Assembly (NCBI GenBank): GCA_030590945.1
Contig: JAUVBY010000004.1
Coordinates: forward strand, 1 to 59,605
Length of the DNA stretch: 59,605 nt
Direction of reading: 5' to 3'
Source: Gammaproteobacteria bacterium
Lineage (GTDB): Bacteria; Pseudomonadota; Gammaproteobacteria; Arenicellales; Poriferihabitantaceae
The notes beneath the pieces are model-generated. The model was not told the origin of the DNA and made no database searches. It was given only the letters and a program-made list of their open reading frames with translations. The position numbers were made by a program, and so were the translations under genes. Within the stretch, counting starts at the first letter, position 1. Each line of letters begins with the position of its first letter. Below, one piece after another: positions 24,761 through 32,620 of this stretch.

Positions 24761-25888
24761 ATGAACAAGCTAATTCAGATTGCTGTCGGCATGATGGGCG
24801 CGGCATTTACGTCAGGCGCATACGCAGCATGGGAAACCAACCTGACTAAAGGTGTGACAGATATAAGTCACGAAGTTTATGATCTGCACATGCTGGTTTT
24901 GTACGTCTGCATCGCAATCGGTGTCCTGGTTTTTGGTGCGATGATCTATTCCATGATCTACCATCGTAAATCTAAAGGCCACAAGGCGGCTACGTTTCAC
25001 GAAAGCACCAAAGCAGAAATTGCCTGGACGATCGTTCCCGTTTTCATTCTTGTCGCGCTGGCGATACCGGCGGCCAAGGCCCTGATCAAAATGGAGGATT
25101 CCTCCAATGCGGACCTGACCATATTAGTCACCGGTTATCAGTGGAAATGGCAGTACGAATACCCGGAAGAAGGCATCAGTTTTTTCAGTAATCTCGCCAG
25201 TGATAGTCGTGAAGCCAGTGCGCGTGATTCAGGCATTGATCCGGCAACCGTCGATAACTATTTGCTGGAAGTAGATAACCCTCTGGTCATCCCGGTGGGC
25301 AAGAAAGTACGCTTCCTGTTTACTTCAAACGATGTTAATCATGGCTGGTGGGTGCCTGATTTCGCGGTCAAGAAAGATGCGATTCCCGGTTTTATCAATG
25401 ATATGTGGGCGAACGTAAACGAGCCGGGTATCTATCGCGGACAGTGTGCGGAGTTGTGTGGCAAGGATCACGGTTTCATGCCGATCGTTGTCATCGCCAA
25501 GGAAGAGTCTGAATATAACGAATGGGTTGAGCAGCAACTGGCATCCGCAAAGGAAACCGAAGCCGCGGCTAATAAAACCTGGGATATGGCCTCACTCATG
25601 GAGCAAGGCGAAAAAGTGTACACCACTTCATGTGTAGCCTGTCACCAGGCTGGCGGCCAGGGTATCCCGGGTGTCTTTCCAGCCATTACCGGTAGCGCCA
25701 TCGCAACGGGTGATGTGGCCGGACATTTAGATACCATTATGAATGGTCGACCCGGCACTGCAATGCAGGCATTTGCCGGGCAGTTGAATGACGCGGATGT
25801 CGCGGCGGTTACCACCTATCAACGCAACGGTCTGGGTAATTCAGTCGGCGATATGGTTCAACCTTCGGACGTCAAAGCGTTACGATAA
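24761..25888 (+). CDS. coxB: Cytochrome c oxidase subunit II with C-terminal cytochrome c domain
   Basis: The 375-residue protein has a signal peptide (to about residue 22), two membrane helices (44-67 and 88-108) and a periplasmic CuA domain. The CuA ligands are visible: His194, Cys229, Glu231, Cys233, His237 and Met240 (motif CAELCGKDHGFM). A fused cytochrome c domain follows with the haem site CVACH (291-295) and a likely Met ligand near its end. This caa3-type arrangement lets the subunit take electrons from soluble cytochrome c and pass them through CuA to subunit I. It leads the coxB-coxA-ctaG-coxC cluster. Confidence 0.96.
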   Translation: MNKLIQIAVGMMGAAFTSGAYAAWETNLTKGVTDISHEVYDLHMLVLYVCIAIGVLVFGAMIYSMIYHRKSKGHKAATFHESTKAEIAWTIVPVFILVALAIPAAKALIKMEDSSNADLTILVTGYQWKWQYEYPEEGISFFSNLASDSREASARDSGIDPATVDNYLLEVDNPLVIPVGKKVRFLFTSNDVNHGWWVPDFAVKKDAIPGFINDMWANVNEPGIYRGQCAELCGKDHGFMPIVVIAKEESEYNEWVEQQLASAKETEAAANKTWDMASLMEQGEKVYTTSCVACHQAGGQGIPGVFPAITGSAIATGDVAGHLDTIMNGRPGTAMQAFAGQLNDADVAAVTTYQRNGLGNSVGDMVQPSDVKALR

Positions 25889-25933
25889 ATCGAAGCCACA
25901 CGAATAAATAGCTAAAAGTTTAGAGGAAATTTC

Positions 25934-27508
25934 ATGAACGCACACGTAGCAGATACACACGAACATCACGGCCCGGAAAAGGGCTTGATGCGCTGGATTA
26001 CCACCACTAACCATAAAGATATCGGTAGTTTATATTTATGGTTTTCACTGATCATGTTTTTGATCGGTGGCGTGATGGCACTGATTATTCGCGCCGAATT
26101 ATTTCAGCCCGGGTTGCAGTTTGTTGATCCACAGTTTTTTAATTCAATGACCACCATGCATGCGTTAATCATGATTTTTGGTGCCTTGATGCCTGCCTTT
26201 GTCGGGCTGGCGAACTGGATGATTCCGATGATGATTGGCGCGCCGGATATGGCTCTGCCGCGCATGAATAACTGGAGTTTCTGGATTTTACCTTTCGCAG
26301 GAACATTACTGGTTGCAACGCTATTTGTGGAAGGCGGTGCACCCGCATCCGGCTGGACCATGTATCCGCCGTTAGTCCTGCAAACGGGTGCAGCATTTCC
26401 AATGTTGATTTTTTCGGTTCACCTGCTGGGTTTTTCATCCATTATGGGCTCGATCAATATCATTGCGACGATCATGAACCTGCGTGCGCCGGGCATGACT
26501 TACATGAAAATGCCTTTGTTCGTCTGGACCTGGTTCATTACCGCCTATTTGCTCATCGCAACCATGCCGGTTTTGGCGGGCGCGGTAACCATGTTGTTAA
26601 CCGATAAATATTTCGCCACCAGTTTCTTCGACGCTGCAGGCGGTGGTGATCCGGTTATGTTCCAGCATATTTTCTGGTTCTTCGGGCATCCTGAAGTGTA
26701 TATCCTGATTCTGCCTGCTTTTGGTATTGTCTCGCAGATCATTCCGACTTTTGCGCGTAAGCCGCTATTTGGTTATAGCTCAATGGTTTATGCTACGGCG
26801 TCGATCGCTTTTTTATCCTTTATCGTGTGGGCGCACCACATGTTTACTGTGGGCATGCCGGTCGCCGCCGAGTTGTTCTTTATGATGGCCACTATGTTGA
26901 TCGCGGTTCCGACGGGCGTTAAGGTGTTCAACTGGGTTTCCACTATGTGGCGTGGTTCCATGACCTTTGAAACACCGATGTTGTTCGCTATCGGTTTCGT
27001 AATGATGTTTACCATCGGTGGATTTTCTGGTCTGATGATGGCCATGACGCCGATCGACTTCCAGTATCATGACACGTATTTCATCGTAGCACATTTTCAC
27101 TATGTACTGGTTCCGGGCGCAATCTTCTCCGTGATGGCGGCAGTATACTACTGGCTGCCAAAATGGACGGGCAATATGTATGACGAAAGCCTGGGTAAGT
27201 TTCATTTCTGGATATCGACTATATTTGTGAACATCCTGTTCTTCCCGCAGCATTTTGTGGGTCTCGCGGGTATGCCGCGCCGTATTCCGGACTACTCTGT
27301 GCAATTTACCGATTTCAACATGATCTCAACTGTCGGCGCGTTCGGTTTTGGCCTGAGCCAGTTATTATTCGTTTATATCATCATCAAAACGGTTCGCGGT
27401 GGTGAAAAGGCAACGGATCAGGTATGGGAAGGTGCCGAAGGCCTGGAGTGGACGCTCAGCTCCCCTCCGGAGTACCATACGTTTACGGTTCAGCCCGACG
27501 TTAAGTAA
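25934..27508 (+). CDS. coxA: Cytochrome c oxidase subunit I
   Basis: The 524-residue subunit has twelve membrane helices and the haem-copper motifs: the first haem A ligand in TMHALIMIF, WFFGHPEVYILILPAFG with the CuB His and cross-linked Tyr, the HH pair in WAHHMF, and HDTYFIVAHFHYV with the haem a3 and haem a ligands. It reduces O2 to water and pumps protons through the inner membrane. GAGGAAA precedes the ATG. Confidence 0.97.
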   Translation: MNAHVADTHEHHGPEKGLMRWITTTNHKDIGSLYLWFSLIMFLIGGVMALIIRAELFQPGLQFVDPQFFNSMTTMHALIMIFGALMPAFVGLANWMIPMMIGAPDMALPRMNNWSFWILPFAGTLLVATLFVEGGAPASGWTMYPPLVLQTGAAFPMLIFSVHLLGFSSIMGSINIIATIMNLRAPGMTYMKMPLFVWTWFITAYLLIATMPVLAGAVTMLLTDKYFATSFFDAAGGGDPVMFQHIFWFFGHPEVYILILPAFGIVSQIIPTFARKPLFGYSSMVYATASIAFLSFIVWAHHMFTVGMPVAAELFFMMATMLIAVPTGVKVFNWVSTMWRGSMTFETPMLFAIGFVMMFTIGGFSGLMMAMTPIDFQYHDTYFIVAHFHYVLVPGAIFSVMAAVYYWLPKWTGNMYDESLGKFHFWISTIFVNILFFPQHFVGLAGMPRRIPDYSVQFTDFNMISTVGAFGFGLSQLLFVYIIIKTVRGGEKATDQVWEGAEGLEWTLSSPPEYHTFTVQPDVK

Positions 27509-27558
27509 GGCTAAATAATCGGGTGCCTGGAAGAAAAGTACCCGATAATTAGATCAGC

Positions 27559-27663
27559 ATGAATACACAACAGAAAATTAAACTTACTGCCATTGCCCTG
27601 GCGATTTTAGTCGCGGGTATTCTGGCGACATTTTTCTACCTGGTTACGACCAACATTCAGTAA
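27559..27663 (+). CDS. 34-residue membrane peptide, cox-locus small protein
   Basis: This ORF between coxA and ctaG encodes a short positively charged head (MNTQQKIKLTAIA) and a single membrane helix (LAILVAGILATFFYLVTT). It ends two bases before the ctaG start, suggesting coupled translation. Small one-helix proteins at this position are usual in proteobacterial oxidase loci and are thought to help assembly. I am fairly sure it is real because of its position and composition. Confidence 0.65.
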   Translation: MNTQQKIKLTAIALAILVAGILATFFYLVTTNIQ

Positions 27664-27665
27664 AT

Positions 27666-28187
27666 ATGAAAACGCAGCGCAATCTACTTAAGTTGTTTAT
27701 GATTCCCGTGCTGATGTTTGGTTTTGGTTACCTTATGGTGCCCATATACGATGTGTTCTGCGATCTTACCGGTATCAATGGCAAAACAGGCTCGATCACA
27801 GTCGCCGAAGCGTCGCAACAGAAAAAGGTAGAGGAGCGCCTGATCAAGGTCGAATTTGTATCCAGCGTGAATGAGCTGGGCCCCTGGGAATTTAAACCGG
27901 ATCAGTTCAGTATGATGGTCCATCCCGGTCAGGCTTATCACGCGACGTACACAGCTAAAAATCTGCTTGATAAAGACGCGATCAGTCAATCGGTACCGAG
28001 TGTCGCGCCGTCCAAGGCAGCCGAGCATTTTAATAAAACTGAATGTTTTTGTTTTACCGAGCAGGCATTCAAAGCAAACGAAGAACGAACCATGCCCCTG
28101 ACATTCATCATTGATCCGGACGTGCCGGACGATGTGGATACGGTCACGTTGTCGTATACCCTATTTACAAAATCTATTAAAAGTTAA
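27666..28187 (+). CDS. ctaG: Cytochrome oxidase copper chaperone CtaG (Cox11)
   Basis: The 173-residue protein has one N-terminal membrane helix, the FCDLTG motif (31-36) and the copper-binding CFCF motif (Cys127 and Cys129) of Cox11. It delivers copper to the CuB site of subunit I. Its place between coxA and coxC is typical. Confidence 0.95.
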   Translation: MKTQRNLLKLFMIPVLMFGFGYLMVPIYDVFCDLTGINGKTGSITVAEASQQKKVEERLIKVEFVSSVNELGPWEFKPDQFSMMVHPGQAYHATYTAKNLLDKDAISQSVPSVAPSKAAEHFNKTECFCFTEQAFKANEERTMPLTFIIDPDVPDDVDTVTLSYTLFTKSIKS

Positions 28188-28205
28188 TTTTACAGCGAGG
28201 AAATC

Positions 28206-29072
28206 ATGTCCAATACAGCAGGCAATCATTATTACGTTCCTAACGGCACCAAGTGGCCGTTTATCGGGTCTGTCGGCCTGACCACGCTTATAGTGGGTTT
28301 CATAAATCTACTTAACGGCAGCGAAAATGGTAAATATGTCATGATCGTGGGCGCGTTGATCCTGACCTATATGCTGTTTGGCTGGTTTGGCCAGGTGATT
28401 GAGGAGAGCGAGAATAGTACCTATGGTGCGTGGGAAGATAAATCGTTTCGTCTGGGCATGAGCTGGTTTATATTCTCGGAAGTCATGTTCTTTGCAGCCT
28501 TTTTTGGCGCTTTGTTTTATGCGCGTGTCCTGTCTGTGCCATGGCTGGGCGGCGCGGGCGATGATGCCGATACCAACCGGATGTTATGGGAAGGTTTTCA
28601 GGCAGTCTGGCCCACCAATGGCCCGGGTGAACTAGGTGGTGAATATGAGGTTATGGCTGCGTGGGGTTTGCCCGCCTTGAATACGCTAATTCTGTTAACC
28701 TCAGGTGTGACGGTTACCTGGGCACATCACGCGCTCAAAAAAGATAACCGCAAGCATCTGATCATAGGTTTGGCGTTGACCGTCGCCCTCGGTTTCCTGT
28801 TCGTTTTCCTGCAGGCCATTGAATATAAAGAAGCTTACCATACCGGTTTAACGCTGGGCTCGGGTATCTATGGTTCGACCTTTTTCATGCTCACTGGTTT
28901 TCACGGTTTACACGTGACGCTGGGTGCGATTATGTTAACCGTAATGCTGGTTCGTTCAATGCGTGGACACTTCACATCAAAAAATCATTTTGCATTTGAA
29001 GCGGCTGCCTGGTACTGGCACTTTGTTGACGTGGTCTGGCTGGGGCTGTTTATTTTCGTTTACTGGTTGTAA
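28206..29072 (+). CDS. coxC: Cytochrome c oxidase subunit III
   Basis: The 288-residue protein has seven membrane helices and subunit III features: an SEVMFFAAFFGALFYAR stretch, ATWAHHALKK-type residues (TWAHHAL) and the C-terminal AWYWHFVDVVWLGLFIFVYW. It stabilises the oxidase and supports proton uptake. GAGGAAA lies before the ATG. A strong terminator follows. Confidence 0.96.
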   Translation: MSNTAGNHYYVPNGTKWPFIGSVGLTTLIVGFINLLNGSENGKYVMIVGALILTYMLFGWFGQVIEESENSTYGAWEDKSFRLGMSWFIFSEVMFFAAFFGALFYARVLSVPWLGGAGDDADTNRMLWEGFQAVWPTNGPGELGGEYEVMAAWGLPALNTLILLTSGVTVTWAHHALKKDNRKHLIIGLALTVALGFLFVFLQAIEYKEAYHTGLTLGSGIYGSTFFMLTGFHGLHVTLGAIMLTVMLVRSMRGHFTSKNHFAFEAAAWYWHFVDVVWLGLFIFVYWL

Positions 29073-29090
29073 GCGCACATAGCCAGGATG

Positions 29091-29123
29091 AAAAAGCGCT
29101 ACTGTCATGGTAGCGTTTTTTTT
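29091..29123 (+). terminator. Terminator after coxC
   Basis: CGCTAC and GTAGCG pair around a TGTCATG loop, with an A run before and eight T after. Confidence 0.9.
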
Positions 29124-29170
29124 GAGCTTTTAAAGATAGAGTATTTATGTGTACGACTGTTCGGAATAAA

Positions 29171-29247
29171 CGTCATTCCCGTGTAGACGGGAATCTATAA
29201 CCCTGTCACTAATGGCGTTATGGATACCCGCCTTCGCGGGTAAGACG
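29171..29247. repeat. Dispersed 77-bp inverted repeat, copy 2
   Basis: CGTCATTCCCGTGTAGACGGG opens the element and CCCGCCTTCGCGGGTAAGACG closes it; internal GGAATCTATAA matches copy 3. It lies between the coxC terminator and the DUF2909 gene. Confidence 0.8.
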
Positions 29248-29286
29248 GACAGTCGTCGTTTGCAGGTCTTGTTGTACAGCCGAAGA

Positions 29287-29502
29287 TTAATAAGGTAAAT
29301 TGGCGTTTGGTTCAATAATCCCGAGTTTGGCGCTAATCATTATAAGTACAAAGATGAGTATAGATAGACCCACGCGTACTGCAAGCGCTTTTACCACGCG
29401 GGTAGAGTCGGCATCATCCTTGTTAAGTCGGTATAGTGCAGTAAACAGGCTGACGACGACAAAAATTAACAACAGTACAATAATTAGTTTAAACAATAGC
29501 AT
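29287..29502 (-). CDS. DUF2909 twin-helix membrane protein
   Basis: The 71-residue product has two membrane helices (LLFKLIIVLLLIFVVVSLFTALY and VRVGLSILIFVLIMISAKLG) joined by LNKDDADSTRVVKAL, the layout of DUF2909, a family found next to SURF1 and oxidase genes. It is divergent from the SURF1 gene with only 11 bases between the two start codons. Function unknown. Confidence 0.8.
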   Translation of the reverse strand: MLLFKLIIVLLLIFVVVSLFTALYRLNKDDADSTRVVKALAVRVGLSILIFVLIMISAKLGIIEPNANLPY

Positions 29503-29513
29503 TCGAAATATCA

Positions 29514-30212
29514 GTGAGCTCAGTAAGAAAAAATACAGCCTTGATTATACTTTATGTGCTGGGCCTAAGTTTGTTGTCTGGCCTGTCACTTTGGCAATAT
29601 CAACGAGGTATTGAAAAACAGGAAATTGCAGCAATCGCCGCAAACACGAACGAGCTCATTGTGTCTGAGACTCCGCTTGACTGGGGAGATTATGTATATC
29701 GCCAGAGTTTGATTAAAGGGCAGTGGTCAGGCTCGAGGTCATTTATTCTGGAAAATAGAATCTACAGGCAGCGCGTTGGTTTTGAAGTACTGACGCCTTT
29801 TAAATTGTCCGGCGATAATGCCTGGGTGCTGGTCAATCGAGGTTGGGTCGCTACAGCAGAAGAGGCGAGCTCACCGCTTATTCCCGGGCCGACCCGGCTG
29901 GCCGGTGTGTTATATCTTCCTGAAAAGGGCGTGGCGCTTGGCGATTCGATCCTGCCGGACGCGCTAAAATCAGAGCAATGGCCAAAGAAAAGTCTGTATA
30001 TTGATCTGCCGGTTTTTTCTAAAGTTTTGGGTAAAGAACTGGTGCCTGCTATGCTGGTACTAAAAGAAGCTGATCCAGCTTCTTTTGTACATATCTGGAA
30101 AGCGGCGGTAATGCCCGCAGCGAAACACTTTGGCTATGCGGTCCAATGGTTGGGCCTGGCCATTACTTTTTTAATCTACGGCGTGATCTGGTACAGACGG
30201 CGCGCAAAATAA
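29514..30212 (+). CDS. SURF1 family cytochrome oxidase assembly protein
   Basis: The 232-residue protein has membrane helices at both ends (LIILYVLGLSLLSGLSLW and WLGLAITFLIYGVIWY) and the SURF1 pattern: SLWQYQRGIEK, VYRQSLIKGQW, NRIYRQRVGFEVLTPF, VLVNRGWV. SURF1 helps insert haem A into oxidase subunit I. It starts with GTG, and the ribosome site is poor. A SCO-like gene follows by 15 bases. Confidence 0.93.
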   Translation: MSSVRKNTALIILYVLGLSLLSGLSLWQYQRGIEKQEIAAIAANTNELIVSETPLDWGDYVYRQSLIKGQWSGSRSFILENRIYRQRVGFEVLTPFKLSGDNAWVLVNRGWVATAEEASSPLIPGPTRLAGVLYLPEKGVALGDSILPDALKSEQWPKKSLYIDLPVFSKVLGKELVPAMLVLKEADPASFVHIWKAAVMPAAKHFGYAVQWLGLAITFLIYGVIWYRRRAK

Positions 30213-30227
30213 CATTTTTAAAATTCT

Positions 30228-30827
30228 ATGTCAGACGCAAAAAACAAACGAAAACTTCTTACCATTATTGCCTGGTTTTTTATCCCGTTGGCGATCGCTT
30301 TTACCTGGTACAAGCTATTGCCCGAGGATTATCGCCCGGCAAGCATGACCAACAGCGGGCAGTTGCTCGACCCGGTATTTACCCTGACGGAGTTTAATTA
30401 TCAGACGATCAACGATGAGGCCTTCGTCAATAAGGACGTAGAGAAAGTATGGACCCTGTTACATTTCATCGAAGGCAAATGTGATGCAGCCTGCAGCGAA
30501 TCGCTGTATAACACGCGACAGATGCGCGTTTCCTTTGGCAAGGATATTGATCGCATTGATCGTGTGGCGGTAGTCAGTGGCGCTGTAAAGGGAGAGTCCA
30601 ACCTGAAAATGTGGGCTTCGCACCCGGATCTTTTGGTCTTGCTCGCTACGAATAAAGGAATAGGCGAGCAAATAGAGCGCCAGGTTGAGGGATTTGGCCG
30701 TTCGAGTAATGCCGTCTACCTGCTTGACCCGCTGGGCAATGTGGTGATGCGTTTCCCGGCGTCGCTGGAGGTAAAGCTAATGAAAAAGGACATTAAAAAA
30801 CTACTCAAGCTTTCACATATAGGTTGA
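30228..30827 (+). CDS. SCO/thioredoxin-like oxidase assembly protein
   Basis: The 199-residue protein has an N-terminal membrane helix (LLTIIAWFFIPLAIAFTW) and a periplasmic thioredoxin-like domain. The possible copper or redox site is Cys-Asp-Ala-Ala-Cys in EGKCDAACSESLYNTRQ, a CxxxC as in SCO proteins; the later strand VYLLDPLGNVVMRF is also SCO-like. The usual SCO His near the C-terminus is not obvious. The gene follows SURF1 directly and probably serves CuA assembly. Confidence 0.72.
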   Translation: MSDAKNKRKLLTIIAWFFIPLAIAFTWYKLLPEDYRPASMTNSGQLLDPVFTLTEFNYQTINDEAFVNKDVEKVWTLLHFIEGKCDAACSESLYNTRQMRVSFGKDIDRIDRVAVVSGAVKGESNLKMWASHPDLLVLLATNKGIGEQIERQVEGFGRSSNAVYLLDPLGNVVMRFPASLEVKLMKKDIKKLLKLSHIG

Positions 30828-30846
30828 TTCACCTTTTCTCCGTTAC

Positions 30847-31569
30847 CTAAGGCGTAACAGGCAAGGTCTGAATGGTTTTTAGTATCCATTCTTCAGCCAG
30901 CTGATTAAGCTCTCTGGCCTTGCGACCTTTACTTTCAATCACCGGGCCAATGACAACTTCAACCATGCCGGGTTTTTTGTTGAACGAATTTCGTTTGCTC
31001 CAGAATACACCGGCGTTGTGTGCAACCGGAACGATAGGCGCTGCAGTTTTGCTGGCGATAAACGCACCGCCTGCCTGGAATGTGCCTGGCTGGCCAACCG
31101 GTCGTCGTGTACCCTCCGGGAAAATGATAATCCAACGCCCGCTTTTCAGTCGTTCTTTGCCCTGAGAAATAAGTTGCTGCAGCGCCTGAGTTTTTTTAGC
31201 GCGGTTTATCGCAATGGGTTCATTGGCCGCCAGGCCCCATCCGAAAAATGGAATCCACAACAATTCCTTTTTGAGCAAATACGATTGTGCGGGGAAAATT
31301 TTCTGGAAGATAATGGTCTCCCAGGCCGACTGATGGTTTGAGATAACCACCGCGGGTTTATCCGGCAGGTTTTCCAGGCCGCTAATATGAAAATCAATGC
31401 GGCAACAGATTTTAAGCCACCAGCGTATAAAGCCCGCCCAGATGCCGATAAATTGGGCTTTTTGCAGCGAGCTTAGAAACGGGGATAAAACCAGTGCCAC
31501 GGGTGAGAACAGTATGGTCGAAATCACCTGGCCGATTACGAACGCGATGTTACCGATAAATTGTCTCAT
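30847..31569 (-). CDS. plsC: 1-acyl-sn-glycerol-3-phosphate acyltransferase
   Basis: The 240-residue membrane enzyme carries the acyltransferase motif NHQSAWE (78-84, HX4E rather than the more usual HX4D), NEPIAINRAKK and the substrate motif FPEGTRRP. It adds the second acyl chain in phospholipid synthesis, forming phosphatidate. It is separated from gmhB by a dispersed repeat. Confidence 0.88.
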   Translation of the reverse strand: MRQFIGNIAFVIGQVISTILFSPVALVLSPFLSSLQKAQFIGIWAGFIRWWLKICCRIDFHISGLENLPDKPAVVISNHQSAWETIIFQKIFPAQSYLLKKELLWIPFFGWGLAANEPIAINRAKKTQALQQLISQGKERLKSGRWIIIFPEGTRRPVGQPGTFQAGGAFIASKTAAPIVPVAHNAGVFWSKRNSFNKKPGMVEVVIGPVIESKGRKARELNQLAEEWILKTIQTLPVTP

Positions 31570-31591
31570 AATTATTGGTGTCCGAATACAA

Positions 31592-31668
31592 CGTCATTCC
31601 CGCGAAGGCGGGAATCTATAAGCCTGTCTTTAACTGTATTATGAATCCCCGCCTTCGCGGGGAAGACG
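31592..31668. repeat. Dispersed 77-bp inverted repeat, copy 3
   Basis: CGTCATTCCCGCGAAGGCGGG begins the element and CCCGCCTTCGCGGGGAAGACG ends it. It lies between plsC and gmhB and is the most symmetrical of the three copies. The following GTCATTCGCATGCGCGGG looks like the start of a further partial unit. Confidence 0.8.
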
Positions 31669-31710
31669 TCATTCGCATGCGCGGGTACGATGAACGAAGC
31701 TTGTTAGGGC

Positions 31711-32265
31711 TCATGGTAGAAGTTGATCCACAAATGACGCGAGGTCATTATATATCGGGACGTGATGTAATGGGTCGTCCTCAGGCAGCGCGATCAGGCT
31801 CTTCTCACTTTGTTCCCCTTTTCCGGTTCTGACCAGTACGCTACGTGCGCCCGAATCGCGTGTCGCTTCGAGATCACGTACTGAATCTCCTACCGAGTAG
31901 ATCTCGTCGAGATTGACATTAAATTCTTCGGCAAACTGATTGAACAGTCCCGGCAGCGGCTTTCGACAGGCACAGTGATCATCGGGCCCATGGGGGCAAA
32001 AATAAATGCGTTCTATCCGGCCACCTTTTTGTTTAAGCAAGGTTTTAAACTTGTGGTGAATGGCGTTTAGGGTATTGAGGTCAAACAATCCACGCGCGAG
32101 CCCGGACTGATTGCTTATGACGACGATACGATAAGCTTGTGCATTGAGCGCAGCGATGGCTTCCAGACTGCCCGGGAGCGGGCGCCATTCCTCAGGAGAT
32201 TTTATAAATTCGTCAGAATCATAATTGATGACGCCGTCGCGGTCGAGAATAAGCCACTTATCCAT
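31711..32265 (-). CDS. gmhB: D-glycero-beta-D-manno-heptose-1,7-bisphosphate 7-phosphatase
   Basis: The 184-residue HAD phosphatase has the catalytic DRDGVIN motif at residues 8-14, VVISNQSGLARG, the zinc-binding Cys/His cluster YFCPHGPDDHCACRKPLPG and the GDSVRDLEATRDSG motif. It makes the heptose phosphate for LPS inner core. It overlaps the MazG-like gene by eight bases, so glyQ-glyS-mazG-like-gmhB form one tightly packed unit. Confidence 0.93.
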   Translation of the reverse strand: MDKWLILDRDGVINYDSDEFIKSPEEWRPLPGSLEAIAALNAQAYRIVVISNQSGLARGLFDLNTLNAIHHKFKTLLKQKGGRIERIYFCPHGPDDHCACRKPLPGLFNQFAEEFNVNLDEIYSVGDSVRDLEATRDSGARSVLVRTGKGEQSEKSLIALPEDDPLHHVPIYNDLASFVDQLLP

Positions 32266-32620
32266 CAGTGGTGTTTTCAGGGTCGCTAAAGGCCCCTGAT
32301 ACGCGAATACGCCCGTCCACCATGCGGCTCGGACGTTGCAGGATCTTGTCCATTTTCAGCCAGAAGGCGTCATTAAGATCAAAATCCGCGGCAATAGCAT
32401 TGCCCAGTAGCAGGATTAACAGGTCGGCACATTCTTCGGCCAGTTCCTCCTTGCTTCTACCCTTGGTCACCGCTTCGGAGATTTCACCAAGCTCTTCGGT
32501 CATCAGTGCGACGCGGTACACCATGTCCTCACCGCCGTTTTCATTAAAGCGATGTTTATCGTGAAAAGACTGCACGATATCCATCATCGCCTGCCAATCG
32601 TATTTTTCCGGATCAGGCAT
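32258..32620 (-). CDS. MazG-like nucleotide pyrophosphohydrolase
   Basis: The 120-residue protein shows the all-alpha NTP pyrophosphatase pattern: MTEELGEISEAVTKGR gives the EExxE metal site and ELAEECADLLILLLGNA the ExxD site. Such enzymes remove pyrophosphate from nucleoside triphosphates, often non-canonical ones. It overlaps glyS upstream and gmhB downstream by eight bases each. Confidence 0.8.
   Translation of the reverse strand: MPDPEKYDWQAMMDIVQSFHDKHRFNENGGEDMVYRVALMTEELGEISEAVTKGRSKEELAEECADLLILLLGNAIAADFDLNDAFWLKMDKILQRPSRMVDGRIRVSGAFSDPENTTDG

Noticed and set aside
26813..27304. Long minus-strand frame opposite coxA
   Set aside because: His/Arg-rich shadow of the conserved oxidase gene.
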